From contig CAXPPN010000017.1 in NCBI GenBank assembly GCA_964219345.1, positions 1-43,966 on the forward strand: DNA of 43,966 bases, given 5' to 3'. Both the position numbers and the translations under genes were made by a program. How positions within the stretch are numbered: the stretch's first letter is position 1; each line of letters opens with the position of its first letter. A model generated the notes under the pieces. That model did not search any database. It saw nothing but the letters and a program-made list of their open reading frames with translations, and was not told the origin of the DNA. The DNA comes from UBA3537 sp964219345 (GTDB lineage Bacteria; Bacteroidota; Bacteroidia; Flavobacteriales; Flavobacteriaceae). Of the stretch, positions 17,120 through 25,771 are shown piece by piece.

Positions 17120-17734
17120 TTAAAAAAGTCCGTTTATTTCAGCATCAATTTTAGTGATAATTCCACCAAGATCCTCTTTGTTTTCAACAAAATCTAAATG
17201 ATCAACATCAATAATAAGCAATCGGCCTTTTTTATAATTGTGAATCCAAGCTTCATAGCGTTCGTTGAGTCGGCTGAGGTAATCAATACTAATAGAGTTT
17301 TCATAATCTCTACCGCGTTTATGAATTTGGCTCACTAGGTTAGGAATTGAACTCCTCAAATAAATAAGCAGATCTGGTGCCTCCACCAAACTTTCCATCA
17401 AATTGAATAAAGAACTGTAATTTTCAAAATCTCTGTTGGTCATAAGCCCCATTGCGTGCAAGTTTGGCGCAAAAATATTGGCATCTTCATAAATTGTTCG
17501 ATCTTGAATAATATCTTTTCCACTTTTACGAATTTGTAAAACCTGTCGAAACCTACTGTTCAAAAAGTAAACCTGAAGATTGAAACTCCAACGTTCCATT
17601 TGGTTATAAAAATCATCCAAGTATGGATTATCTACAACGTCTTCAAGCTGAGCTTCCCATTTGTAATGTTTTGACAATAATTGTGTCAAAGTCGTTTTTC
17701 CAGCGCCAATATTTCCTGCAATTGCAATGTGCAT
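17120..17734 (-). CDS. Deoxynucleoside kinase (dGK/dAK family)
   Basis: Cytosolic salvage kinase that phosphorylates deoxynucleosides, 204 aa. It has the P-loop GNIGAGKTT (7-15), the catalytic and sensor region IIQDRTIYEDANIFA, and the lid arginines in HKRGRDYENSI. The pattern fits the deoxyadenosine/deoxyguanosine kinase group of Gram-positive and Bacteroidota species; which base is preferred cannot be told. It starts 3 bp after the upstream secreted-protein gene ends, so the two are probably co-transcribed. Confidence 0.9.
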   Translation of the reverse strand: MHIAIAGNIGAGKTTLTQLLSKHYKWEAQLEDVVDNPYLDDFYNQMERWSFNLQVYFLNSRFRQVLQIRKSGKDIIQDRTIYEDANIFAPNLHAMGLMTNRDFENYSSLFNLMESLVEAPDLLIYLRSSIPNLVSQIHKRGRDYENSISIDYLSRLNERYEAWIHNYKKGRLLIIDVDHLDFVENKEDLGGIITKIDAEINGLF

Positions 17735-17737
17735 AAC

Positions 17738-18520
17738 TTAATCTTTTTTAAATTGGTAATGGTGAAGAAATTCACCGTCATAAATATACAAGGTTTGATT
17801 CATTACAAAAAACTGTTTAATTAAATTTTTTGGAATTTCTAAAATATGAAATTCACTGCTATTTGAGGGTTTATAGTAGATGTTATTATTCTTTTTAAAC
17901 AAAACCCCTTCATTCATCTTTTTAAAATCTTCAAATCCATTGTGTTTGATTTTATAGATCAAACTTCCTGTATAGTTAAATTGATAAAAATAAGAAGCCG
18001 TTAGTACGAAAAGATTGTTGTAATTGCTGTCTATAACCAACGCTTTATCGTCTAGTGGTATGGTGTTGAGTTTTGTTTTGCTTGTTTCATAATCAATTAA
18101 TTCAAGCTGCAGTGTTAGTGTATTAAATATCCAAAACGTTGTATCGCTCCCCAATGCTACGTTGTTAATTAATCGGTATTGGGTGGTGGTATTAAAATTG
18201 ATTTCAGATAATTCTGCCAAGCGATTATCCAATAAAACAACTGTATTTTGATCTTTGTGAAAAGCAACAATTTTTAAGGTATTAAATACCTGAACATGAT
18301 CAATTTCACCTAATTGTAAGTTGCTGTAAGATTGAATTTTATTTTTTTGTTTCTTATAAAGTGTTTCATCTTTAATATAATACAATGCATCAAATTGATC
18401 TACCCCCACAAAATATTCCCAATCTGCTTTCGTTTTTTTTACAAAACGAGCTTCAATAGACTGTTGAGATTGTACTGTGCTGAACACCAGCAAGATTAAA
18501 AATAAGTTGAAATTTTTCAT
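17738..18520 (-). CDS. Uncharacterised secreted protein, possible beta-propeller
   Basis: I do not recognise a named family. The 260-aa product has a clear signal peptide (residues 1-18, cut near VQSQ). The rest is a series of short beta-strand-like segments rich in aromatic residues and Asn (for example LYYIKDETLYKKQ, LIDYETSKTKL, LYIYDGEFLHHYQF), which resembles a small periplasmic beta-propeller. There is no lipobox, transmembrane segment or enzyme motif. It lies directly upstream of the deoxynucleoside kinase gene, an association with no obvious functional logic, and is divergent from the first GLPGLI gene. Confidence 0.75.
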   Translation of the reverse strand: MKNFNLFLILLVFSTVQSQQSIEARFVKKTKADWEYFVGVDQFDALYYIKDETLYKKQKNKIQSYSNLQLGEIDHVQVFNTLKIVAFHKDQNTVVLLDNRLAELSEINFNTTTQYRLINNVALGSDTTFWIFNTLTLQLELIDYETSKTKLNTIPLDDKALVIDSNYNNLFVLTASYFYQFNYTGSLIYKIKHNGFEDFKKMNEGVLFKKNNNIYYKPSNSSEFHILEIPKNLIKQFFVMNQTLYIYDGEFLHHYQFKKD

Positions 18521-18622
18521 TTTTGGAAAAGTACAAAAAAATAAAATTAATTTCTGTTACAATTTTCAAATTGAGTCGTCTAATATATCGTAAACATTTT
18601 TTTAACTCAAATTGATTTTATC

Positions 18623-19471
18623 ATGAATATATTATTTCGACTCGTAGTCTTCCTTTTATGTTCTACATTTTCTTTGCTTGCTCAAGATTTTCAAGGTGTG
18701 GCGACATACAAAACTCAACGTAAGTTAGACCTTAAAATTGATAGTACACAAGTTGGAGGAGGGGAAATGCAAAAGCAAATTATGGCTATGCTAAAAAAGC
18801 AATTTCAAAAAACCTATGTTCTTACATTTGATAAAAACACCTCAATTTATAAAGAAGACGAAGCATTGGCTCCACCATCAGCAGGAGGATCTATCATGGT
18901 TATTTCTTCTATGGGCGGTTCTGGAGCATTATATAAGAACATAAAACATGAATCATTTACAAATCAACAAGAAACTTTTGGAAAGCAATTTATAATTAAA
19001 GACCGTTTGAAACCTATTGAATGGGAATTGCACAGCGATACTAAAAACATTGGTAATTACACTTGCTATAAAGCAACTTATACAAAAGAAATAGAAGAAA
19101 TGTCAACGATGACATTTAGTAGTAGTGATGATGAGCAAAACGACGAAGCGCCTATACCTTCACCTGAGACGAAAACAATTACCGTTACGGCATGGTATAC
19201 ACCACAAATTCCAGTGAGTAATGGGCCAGACAATTATCAAGGATTACCAGGGCTAATTTTGGAAGTCAATGACGGAGATTTGACAATTCTTTGTAGTAAA
19301 ATTACAATCAACCCCAAAAAATCGATTGAAATTTCTGAGCCCAAAAAAGGGAAACAAGTTACACAAGAAGAATACGATAAAATTATGATGAAAAAAATGG
19401 AAGAGATGAGCGAACAGTATAGAGGAAGAGGATCTGAAAAAGAAGGCATCGAGATTCGTATTGGTGGCTAA
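18623..19471 (+). CDS. GLPGLI family protein (first of a tandem pair)
   Basis: Secreted protein of a Bacteroidota-specific family named after its core motif; here GLPGLI is at residues 207-212, within WYTPQIPVSNGPDNYQGLPGLILEV. A signal peptide covers residues 1-20 (ending LLAQ). The N-terminal half has KTYVLTFDKNTSIYKEDE, shared with the second copy. It ends with a lysine- and glutamate-rich helix and YRGRG. The function of the family is unknown. The gene starts a three-gene rightward unit with its paralogue and an outer-membrane barrel, a recurrent combination in this phylum, so a partner role at the outer membrane is inferred. Confidence 0.88.
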   Translation: MNILFRLVVFLLCSTFSLLAQDFQGVATYKTQRKLDLKIDSTQVGGGEMQKQIMAMLKKQFQKTYVLTFDKNTSIYKEDEALAPPSAGGSIMVISSMGGSGALYKNIKHESFTNQQETFGKQFIIKDRLKPIEWELHSDTKNIGNYTCYKATYTKEIEEMSTMTFSSSDDEQNDEAPIPSPETKTITVTAWYTPQIPVSNGPDNYQGLPGLILEVNDGDLTILCSKITINPKKSIEISEPKKGKQVTQEEYDKIMMKKMEEMSEQYRGRGSEKEGIEIRIGG

Positions 19472-19513
19472 TCCTTTTGTGAATTATTTAACGTCACAAT
19501 ATTAAACAAAATG

Positions 19514-19521
19514 TAAATTTG
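19514..19521 (+). promoter_or_regulatory. Possible -7 element (TAAATTTG) before the second GLPGLI gene
   Basis: TAAATTTG fits TAnnTTTG, 23 bp before the ATG at 19545. No TTG lies at the usual -33 distance. It could give the second GLPGLI gene and the barrel their own transcript. Confidence 0.35.
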
Positions 19522-19544
19522 CATAACATTTAAAAAAACCAAAA

Positions 19545-20402
19545 ATGACTTTTAAACACTCCATTGTTGCTATACTTCTAACCTTTAGCACATTTGTTTT
19601 TTCACAAGATTTTCAGGGGAAAGCTTATTATATCTCCAAGACAAATCCTGACTTAGATAGTTGGGGTGGGCAACAGATGAACGAAGCTCAAAAAAAACAA
19701 ATAATGAATCGTATGCGTAGTATGTTTGAAAAAACGTACATTTTGACGTTTGACAAACAGGCTTCTATTTTTAAGGAGGAGGAAGTTTTGGAAGCTCCAG
19801 GGCAAAGTGGTTTTGGAATGTGGGGCAATAGTTTTTCTACAGGGCCACAATACAAAAATGTAAAGTCGCAACAATTTATTCAAGACCAGGAATTTTTTGG
19901 AAGACAATTTTTAATTACAGATTCGTTGCAAAAATTAGATTGGAAACTAGGCTCTGAAACAAAGCAAATTGGTCAATATTTGTGTATGAAAGCAACAGCC
20001 ACAAAAACAGTTGATGAATTTGATTGGAGAAGTATGCGAAGAAGAGACCGCAGAAAAGAAAACAAAGAAACAAAAACTGATTCTACAAAAACAACTTCTG
20101 TTTCAGATGAAATTGAAGTTCCAAAAACAGTTGAAGTTACAGCGTGGTATACACCTCAAATTCCTGTAAATCAAGGTCCAGGAGAATATTGGGGATTACC
20201 AGGATTAATTCTTGAAGTTAATGCCGATCGTACAACAATATTGTGCAATAAAATTACGTTAAATCCTCAACAAAAAATTGAAATCCAAGCCCCTGAAAAA
20301 GGCAAAGTTATTTCTCGTTCCGATTATAATGCTACTGTTAAGAAAAAAATGGAGGAAATGCGAGAGATGTACCGTGGTCGAGGAAATAAAAGACGAAACT
20401 AA
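19545..20402 (+). CDS. GLPGLI family protein (second of a tandem pair)
   Basis: Paralogue of the preceding gene, 285 aa, with a signal peptide (1-20, ending VFSQ). Shared blocks in the same order are KTYILTFDKQASIFKEEE (63-80), GRQFLITDSL, the CMKATATK strand and VEVTAWYTPQIPV followed by GLPGLILEV (GLPGLI at 217-222). A basic insert RRRDRRKENKETK (about 165-177) replaces the acidic one of copy 1. It ends MYRGRGNKRRN, so the YRGRG tail is conserved in both. The two copies have diverged well beyond recent duplication. It lies 29 bp upstream of the barrel gene. Function is unknown. Confidence 0.88.
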   Translation: MTFKHSIVAILLTFSTFVFSQDFQGKAYYISKTNPDLDSWGGQQMNEAQKKQIMNRMRSMFEKTYILTFDKQASIFKEEEVLEAPGQSGFGMWGNSFSTGPQYKNVKSQQFIQDQEFFGRQFLITDSLQKLDWKLGSETKQIGQYLCMKATATKTVDEFDWRSMRRRDRRKENKETKTDSTKTTSVSDEIEVPKTVEVTAWYTPQIPVNQGPGEYWGLPGLILEVNADRTTILCNKITLNPQQKIEIQAPEKGKVISRSDYNATVKKKMEEMREMYRGRGNKRRN

Positions 20403-20431
20403 TTACCACATTTAATTTAAAAATTTGAATA

Positions 20432-23143
20432 ATGAAATATTACTTAAGCACGCTTTTGCTGTTCTTTTTTGGACTATCTTTTTCTCAAGTAAAATTGGAA
20501 GGGTTTGTCAAAGATTCATTGGGCAATCCATTAGAATTGGCCAATGTTATTGCCATTAATAAAGCCACAAGCGCTTTAGATTCTTATGGCATCACAAACG
20601 ACAAAGGAAAGTATCGACTAGATTTGAAAAAAAATACAACCTACTCTATTCAAGTCAGTTATATTGGAATGAAATCTATGACTCAGGCTTTTGAAACTGG
20701 GGAGTCCAATGCGACACAAAATTTCACTTTACAAGAAGATAATGCTTTGGAGGAGGTGGAACTCACCTACGAAATGCCCGTTACCATTAGTGGCGATACA
20801 TTGGTGTACAATGCTGACTCTTTCAATAAAGGAACAGAGCGAAAATTGGAGGATGTTTTAGAAAATTTACCTGGAGTAGAAATCAATGACGATGGTCAGG
20901 TTGAAGTTGAGGGAAAAGTTGTGTCTAAACTTATGGTTGAAGGAAAAGATTTTTTTGACGGCGATACAAAATTAGCGACCAAAAATATTCCCTCAAATGC
21001 GGTGGATAAAGTTCAAGTTTTAAAGAACTATTCTGAAGTGAGTCAGCTTGGAGGTGTGACCAATAATCAAAATAATGTTGCTATAAATATAAAATTGAAA
21101 GAGGGGAAAAAGAACTTTTGGTTTGGGAATGTAACGGCTGGTGCCGGTGATTCAGACAACAAGACGCTCTATTTGGCGCAGCCAAAACTATTTTATTACA
21201 GCCCAGATTATAGCATCAATTTCATTGGAGATTTAAACAACATTGGGGAGGTGGCTTTTAGCAGAAGAGATTATTTCAATTTTACGGGTGGATTTAGAAG
21301 ACCAAGTTTGAGTAGTGGAACGAGTTTGAATTTAGGGAGCAATGATATTGGATTTTTGACCCTTCAAAATGATCGTGCTAAAGATATCAATACAAAATTT
21401 GCGGCCACCAACTTTAGTTGGTCTCCAAAGAAAACATTGGATTTGGGCGGATTTGCTATTTTTTCGAACAGTAGAAATGAACTACAGGAAAATAGAGCCA
21501 TTCAATATACCAATCCAGATTTGAATATTCCAGACGAAAGAACAGAAAGTAATACTGTTCAAGAAAATAACTTGGGAATGTTGAAGTTATCATCAAAATA
21601 TCAACCCAATGCCAACAATCAAATGGAGTATGATATTTTTGGTCAAATGTCTAAGAGTGAGCAAGACCAGCGTTTTTTCTCATCCATCAACAACAATATT
21701 GACCAATTAGAAGAGACAACCCCCTACAATGTAAGTCAGAATTTGAACTATTATTACACTTTGAATGAGAACAATATTTTTGCTCTTGAAGCACAACATG
21801 TCATCAAGGACGAAGATCCATTTTATAACGCCATTCTACAAGACAAGCTTAACTATGGTGGTACCGCAGCCAATTTGGGCCTAGATGATAATCAAAGCAA
21901 TTATAATTTAGCACAAGAAAAACGTGTTAAGTCCAACCAATTGGATGCCAAATTGGACTATTGGAATATTTTAAATAAAAAGAGTAATATTAATTTTACT
22001 TTTGGAACGATTTTAAGTCATCAAAAGTTTGATTCTAATATTTTTCAATTTTTAAATGACAATTCTCAGCTAGATACCACCCCTACAATTAATGATGGAC
22101 TTGATGTCAATGCCATTGATTATAATTTTTCTGATATTTATTTAGGTCTTCACTATCGCCTCAAAACAGGAATTTTTACAATTACACCAGGAATTTCGGC
22201 GCATTTATACAATGTCAATAACACTCAGTTTGGTCAAAAAACAACGGATAATTTCTTTAGATTTTTACCAGATTTGAATGTTATTGTACAACTCAAAAAG
22301 AGTGAAACCCTAAACTTAACATACAGTATGCAAACACAATTTACAGATGTTTCAAATTTTGCAAGCGGACTAGTGTTGAATAATTACAATGCGTTGTTTT
22401 CTGGAAATCCGGCTTTAGAAAATTCATTATCTCACAATGTAAACTTATTTTATTATAGCTTTAATATGTTCAATTATACCAATGTATTTGCGAGTATAAA
22501 CTACAATAAAAGTATCGATAATATTCGTACAGAATCTATATTTCAGCCAGGTGGTGTGATTCGAGTTTCGACGCCATTCAATTCACCATTTGCAGATGAA
22601 AGCGTCACTGCAAATGGGCGTTTTCAGCGTACGTTTGGAAAAATTCGTGGAACTCTAAGAGCGAATTTCAATTATTCAAAGTTCAATCAGTTTATTCAAA
22701 ATAGACGATCAATTAATGAGAATTTCACTCAAACCTACAGAGCGCAAGTGCGTACCAATTTCCGAACTGCACCCAATTTAGATGTAAGCTATCGTTATTC
22801 GATACAAGACAACAATTTGGGAGAAAACAGCACCAAGTTTTTTACCAAAAGTCCAACTGTAGAATTGGACGCTTTGTTTTTAAAGTCCTTTACGTTTAGA
22901 ACGGATTATTCCTATAATGATTTTAGTGATGAAAATGGTACGATTAATACCTTTGAATTTTGGAATGCATCATTGTCCTATAGAAAAGATGAAGATGCAA
23001 AATTTGAATATGAAATTAAAGCGACAAACTTATTGGACACCCGAGCACAAAGCCAGAGTAATGCGGGGACGGTTTCTGTAAGTGCAACGGAATATTTTAT
23101 TCAACCCCGATTTATCACGTTTCGGGTACGCTATGAACTATAA
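20432..23143 (+). CDS. Outer-membrane beta-barrel with carboxypeptidase-regulatory-like domain (TonB-receptor type)
   Basis: Outer-membrane protein of 903 aa. A signal peptide (1-18) is followed by a carboxypeptidase D regulatory-like domain (about 20-110: LEGFVKDSLGNPLELANV, ITNDKGKYRLDL, YIGMKS), then a plug-like domain (RKLEDVLENLPGVEINDDGQ, VQVLKNYSEV) and a long C-terminal beta-barrel with alternating aromatic strands ending FITFRVRYEL. The order matches the Bacteroidota outer-membrane beta-barrel family related to TonB-dependent receptors. I see no TonB box. With the two GLPGLI genes directly upstream it forms one probable transport or envelope unit. The ligand is unknown. A terminator follows. 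Confidence 0.9.
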   Translation: MKYYLSTLLLFFFGLSFSQVKLEGFVKDSLGNPLELANVIAINKATSALDSYGITNDKGKYRLDLKKNTTYSIQVSYIGMKSMTQAFETGESNATQNFTLQEDNALEEVELTYEMPVTISGDTLVYNADSFNKGTERKLEDVLENLPGVEINDDGQVEVEGKVVSKLMVEGKDFFDGDTKLATKNIPSNAVDKVQVLKNYSEVSQLGGVTNNQNNVAINIKLKEGKKNFWFGNVTAGAGDSDNKTLYLAQPKLFYYSPDYSINFIGDLNNIGEVAFSRRDYFNFTGGFRRPSLSSGTSLNLGSNDIGFLTLQNDRAKDINTKFAATNFSWSPKKTLDLGGFAIFSNSRNELQENRAIQYTNPDLNIPDERTESNTVQENNLGMLKLSSKYQPNANNQMEYDIFGQMSKSEQDQRFFSSINNNIDQLEETTPYNVSQNLNYYYTLNENNIFALEAQHVIKDEDPFYNAILQDKLNYGGTAANLGLDDNQSNYNLAQEKRVKSNQLDAKLDYWNILNKKSNINFTFGTILSHQKFDSNIFQFLNDNSQLDTTPTINDGLDVNAIDYNFSDIYLGLHYRLKTGIFTITPGISAHLYNVNNTQFGQKTTDNFFRFLPDLNVIVQLKKSETLNLTYSMQTQFTDVSNFASGLVLNNYNALFSGNPALENSLSHNVNLFYYSFNMFNYTNVFASINYNKSIDNIRTESIFQPGGVIRVSTPFNSPFADESVTANGRFQRTFGKIRGTLRANFNYSKFNQFIQNRRSINENFTQTYRAQVRTNFRTAPNLDVSYRYSIQDNNLGENSTKFFTKSPTVELDALFLKSFTFRTDYSYNDFSDENGTINTFEFWNASLSYRKDEDAKFEYEIKATNLLDTRAQSQSNAGTVSVSATEYFIQPRFITFRVRYEL

Positions 23144-23167
23144 AATTGAATAGATCTTAAACTAACA

Positions 23168-23197
23168 ATAATGCCACGCTTTGCGTGGCATTTTTTA
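23168..23197 (+). terminator. Intrinsic terminator between the barrel gene and metK
   Basis: ATGCCACGC (23171-23179) pairs with GCGTGGCAT (23183-23191) around a tiny loop, followed by T6. It ends the GLPGLI-barrel unit; the weaker A tract on the other side could help end the convergent metK message. Confidence 0.88.
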
Positions 23198-23217
23198 TAT
23201 CAAAAAACTCTAATTTT

Positions 23218-24474
23218 TTAAAGCTCAAAATCTGTTTTAATTGCTTCAACATAATCCAGTTTTTCCCAAGTAAAAAGTTCTACATCCAACACCCGTTTTT
23301 CGCCATTGGGCAGATAAAATACCTTTTCCACAGTTTCGTTTGTACGCCCCATATGGCCATAAGCAGCGGTTTCGCTATACATGGGCGAGCGTAATTTTAG
23401 ACGTTGTTCAATGGCTGCGGGACGTAGATCAAAAAGCGCTGCAATCTTTTGTGCAATAGTACCATCGCTGAGGTCTACTTTTGCCGTGCCATAAGTGTCT
23501 ACAAAAACTCCCATTGGTTCTGCCACACCAATGGCATAGCTGACTTGGACTAAAATTTCTGAACATACGCCTGCAGCAACCATATTTTTGGCAATATGAC
23601 GCATCGCATAGGCTGCTGATCGGTCTACTTTACTTGGGTCTTTTCCAGAAAATGCACCACCACCGTGTGCACCTTTTCCACCGTAGGTGTCTACAATAAT
23701 TTTGCGTCCTGTAAGTCCAGTATCACCATGAGGGCCACCAATGACAAACTTTCCTGTAGGATTGATATGATAGGTAATATCATCATTAAAAAGTGCTTGA
23801 GTCGCCATTGGTAATTTTGAGATTACTCGAGGAATCAAAATGGCTTTGATGTCTTTTTTAATTGTATCAAGCATTTCTTTTTCATCTTCCGAAAAATCAT
23901 CGTGTTGGGTTGAAATTACAATAGAATCAATGCGCAATGGCACATTATCGTCGCTATATTCAATGGTGACCTGACTTTTAGAATCTGGTCGTAGATATGT
24001 AATTTCTTTATGTTCTCGGCGTAATTCTGCTAATTCTTTTAAAATCAGATGAGATAAATCTAAAGCCAAAGGCATATAGTTTTCAGTTTCGTTGGTGGCA
24101 TAACCAAACATCATACCCTGATCTCCAGCACCTTGATCTTCAGGATTTTCTTTGTCTACCCCTCTATTGATATCATCGGATTGTTCGTGAATGGCAGACA
24201 ATACACCACATGAATTGCCATCAAACATATATTCGCCTTTGGTGTAGCCAATTTTATTGATGGTATCTCTAGCAATTTGTTGTACATCCAAATACGTTTT
24301 AGATTTGACTTCACCAGCCAAAATGACTTGCCCTGTTGTCACCAAAGTTTCACAAGCGACTTTGGATTGTGGATCAAAAGCTAAAAAATGATCGATTATT
24401 GCATCACTTATCTGGTCTGCAACCTTGTCTGGGTGACCTTCAGAAACACTTTCAGATGTAAATAAATAACTCAT
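23218..24474 (-). CDS. metK: S-adenosylmethionine synthetase
   Basis: Makes S-adenosylmethionine from ATP and methionine. Length is 418 aa. Signature stretches are SESVSEGHPDKVADQISDAI at the start, the ATP-binding GAGDQGMMFGYATNET, the phosphate-binding loop GGPHGDTGLTGRKIIVDTYGG and GGGAFSGKDPSKVDRSAAY. It is monocistronic as far as can be seen, convergent with the barrel gene, and preceded by a SAM-II-like riboswitch in its 5' leader, so feedback by its own product is expected. Confidence 0.97.
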   Translation of the reverse strand: MSYLFTSESVSEGHPDKVADQISDAIIDHFLAFDPQSKVACETLVTTGQVILAGEVKSKTYLDVQQIARDTINKIGYTKGEYMFDGNSCGVLSAIHEQSDDINRGVDKENPEDQGAGDQGMMFGYATNETENYMPLALDLSHLILKELAELRREHKEITYLRPDSKSQVTIEYSDDNVPLRIDSIVISTQHDDFSEDEKEMLDTIKKDIKAILIPRVISKLPMATQALFNDDITYHINPTGKFVIGGPHGDTGLTGRKIIVDTYGGKGAHGGGAFSGKDPSKVDRSAAYAMRHIAKNMVAAGVCSEILVQVSYAIGVAEPMGVFVDTYGTAKVDLSDGTIAQKIAALFDLRPAAIEQRLKLRSPMYSETAAYGHMGRTNETVEKVFYLPNGEKRVLDVELFTWEKLDYVEAIKTDFEL

Positions 24475-24506
24475 AATTTAGTTTTATGAGGAAAAATAAG
24501 TGCAAC

Positions 24507-24534
24507 AAGCTAAAAGGAATTACTGCTTTAGCTT
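24507..24534 (-). promoter_or_regulatory. Alternative hairpin that competes with the riboswitch core
   Basis: On the minus strand AAGCUAAA (24527-24534) can pair perfectly with UUUAGCUU (24507-24514), an 8-bp stem with a 12-nt loop. This would consume the GCUAAA needed for SAM binding, so the two folds exclude each other. No long U-run follows, which points to control of translation or RNA stability rather than termination. Confidence 0.6.
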
Positions 24535-24573
24535 TTTTTTATGAGGTTGCAATCAGATCAAATTTATCCTCTA
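24520..24573 (-). ncRNA. SAM-II-like (SAM_alpha) riboswitch in the metK leader
   Basis: Read on the minus strand: P1 GAGG (24568-24571) pairs with CCUC (24543-24546). The first loop has AUUU, seven bases, then UUGCAA (24547-24552). A 10-base A-rich linker leads to the invariant GCUAAA (24527-24532), and CAG (24523-24525) can pair with CUG (24554-24556) to form the pseudoknot. Loop lengths (21 and 10 nt) agree with the SAM-II fold as I know it. The position directly before metK supports SAM sensing. SAM-V shares the core and is the main alternative. Confidence 0.82.
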
Positions 24574-24584
24574 TTAGTCGACTG

Positions 24585-24592
24585 CAAATGTA
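24585..24592 (-). promoter_or_regulatory. Probable -7 element (TACATTTG) of metK
   Basis: TACATTTG on the minus strand fits TAnnTTTG and would start transcription a few bases before the riboswitch P1 stem, giving a leader of about 100 nt. No good -33 TTG is seen. Confidence 0.5.
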
Positions 24593-24676
24593 TATATAAT
24601 AATAAGAAAAAAAAATCTTTCTCTCGCTAATGTGATTTTACGGAGTTATTTAATTAGTTTTACAACGCCTTATATT

Positions 24677-25771
24677 ATGATAAAACACATACTTAAATAT
24701 GCTTTTTTGTGTTTGTTTTTTTTGAGTAATGCTCAAAAAGAAAACCCCAGTTCATTTATTGATGTCAATATGTATTCTGGGAATATTGCACGTCACAATG
24801 ATAATATTGCTCATCTGATTCAAGGGCATCCCAATGGTTTTATAATTGGTTGGAATAAGCGTGTTTCTGGGAGAAAAATATGGCATTCTCAGTACAATTA
24901 TCCCGAATTTGGGGCTTCTTTTGTAGCTCAAAATTTTAATAATTCAACACTTGGCTCATCTTATGGAGTATATGGGCATTACAATTTTTACTTTTTAGAA
25001 AGACATTTGATGCTTCGAATCGCACAAGGGGTTTCTTATGCCACAAATCCTTATGATAAATTCAAAAATCCAAAAAATATAGCTTTTGGTTCTGATTTAT
25101 TGAGTGGTACATATTTGATGCTTAATTATGTTCGTCCTCAAATCTTTGGCCCTGTAGGTGTACAGGCTGGAGCAACATTATTGCATTTATCCAATGCCAA
25201 TATAAAGGCCCCAAATACGAGTATCAATTCCGTTACATTTAATGTTGGTCTTACTGCTGCTCTAGATGATAATATAAAAACTAAAGAAATTGAAACCTTT
25301 GAAAAGGATATAAATAAAAAAATAAGGTTTGGATTTATATTTCGAACCGGAATCAATCAAAGTGATGTGGTAGGGACGCCTCAGTTTCCTTTTTATATCT
25401 TTTCAGCTTTTGCAGAAAAACGCCTAAATCCAAAAAGTTTAATTATGATTGGTAGCGAATATTTCAATTCAAAATTTTTAAAAGAATATATTTATTATCA
25501 AAGTGTCGCCTATCCAGAAAATAATATTGATCATGATTTGGATTACAAACGCATTGGGGTTTATGTTGGTCATGAACTTCTTTTTGGAAGATTTTCAGTG
25601 CAAACACAATTAGGGTATTATGTATATTCGCCTTTTGATTTTGAAGGGCGTGTGTACAATAGAATTGGAATGAAGCATTATTTGTCATCAAAATGGTTTG
25701 TGAGTGCAACTTTAAAATCACATGCGGCAAAGGCTGAAGCTTTAGAATTTAGTTTTGGAATACGATTATGA
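24677..25771 (+). CDS. PagL/acyloxyacyl hydrolase-like outer-membrane lipid A deacylase
   Basis: Predicted outer-membrane barrel hydrolase that would remove an acyl chain from lipid A. From the ATG at 24677 the protein is 364 aa with a signal peptide MIKHILKYAFLCLFFLSNA. The key motif is GATLLHLSNANIKAPNTSIN, matching the PagL catalytic His-x-Ser-Asn pattern (H170, S172, N173). Barrel-like strands surround it. A longer reading from a GTG at 24632 exists, but the signal peptide fits the internal ATG. It is larger than Pseudomonas PagL, as is usual in Bacteroidota. The stop overlaps the next gene by 4 bp, so the two are coupled. The substrate is inferred. Confidence 0.78.
   Translation: MIKHILKYAFLCLFFLSNAQKENPSSFIDVNMYSGNIARHNDNIAHLIQGHPNGFIIGWNKRVSGRKIWHSQYNYPEFGASFVAQNFNNSTLGSSYGVYGHYNFYFLERHLMLRIAQGVSYATNPYDKFKNPKNIAFGSDLLSGTYLMLNYVRPQIFGPVGVQAGATLLHLSNANIKAPNTSINSVTFNVGLTAALDDNIKTKEIETFEKDINKKIRFGFIFRTGINQSDVVGTPQFPFYIFSAFAEKRLNPKSLIMIGSEYFNSKFLKEYIYYQSVAYPENNIDHDLDYKRIGVYVGHELLFGRFSVQTQLGYYVYSPFDFEGRVYNRIGMKHYLSSKWFVSATLKSHAAKAEALEFSFGIRL

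Noticed and set aside
24507..24534. Hairpin in the metK leader as an intrinsic terminator.
   Set aside because: The stem is AT-rich and not followed by a continuous U-run; it is better explained as a fold competing with the riboswitch core.
24632..24676. GTG-initiated extension of the PagL-like gene.
   Set aside because: It would place a polar-mixed stretch before an otherwise perfect signal peptide starting at 24677.
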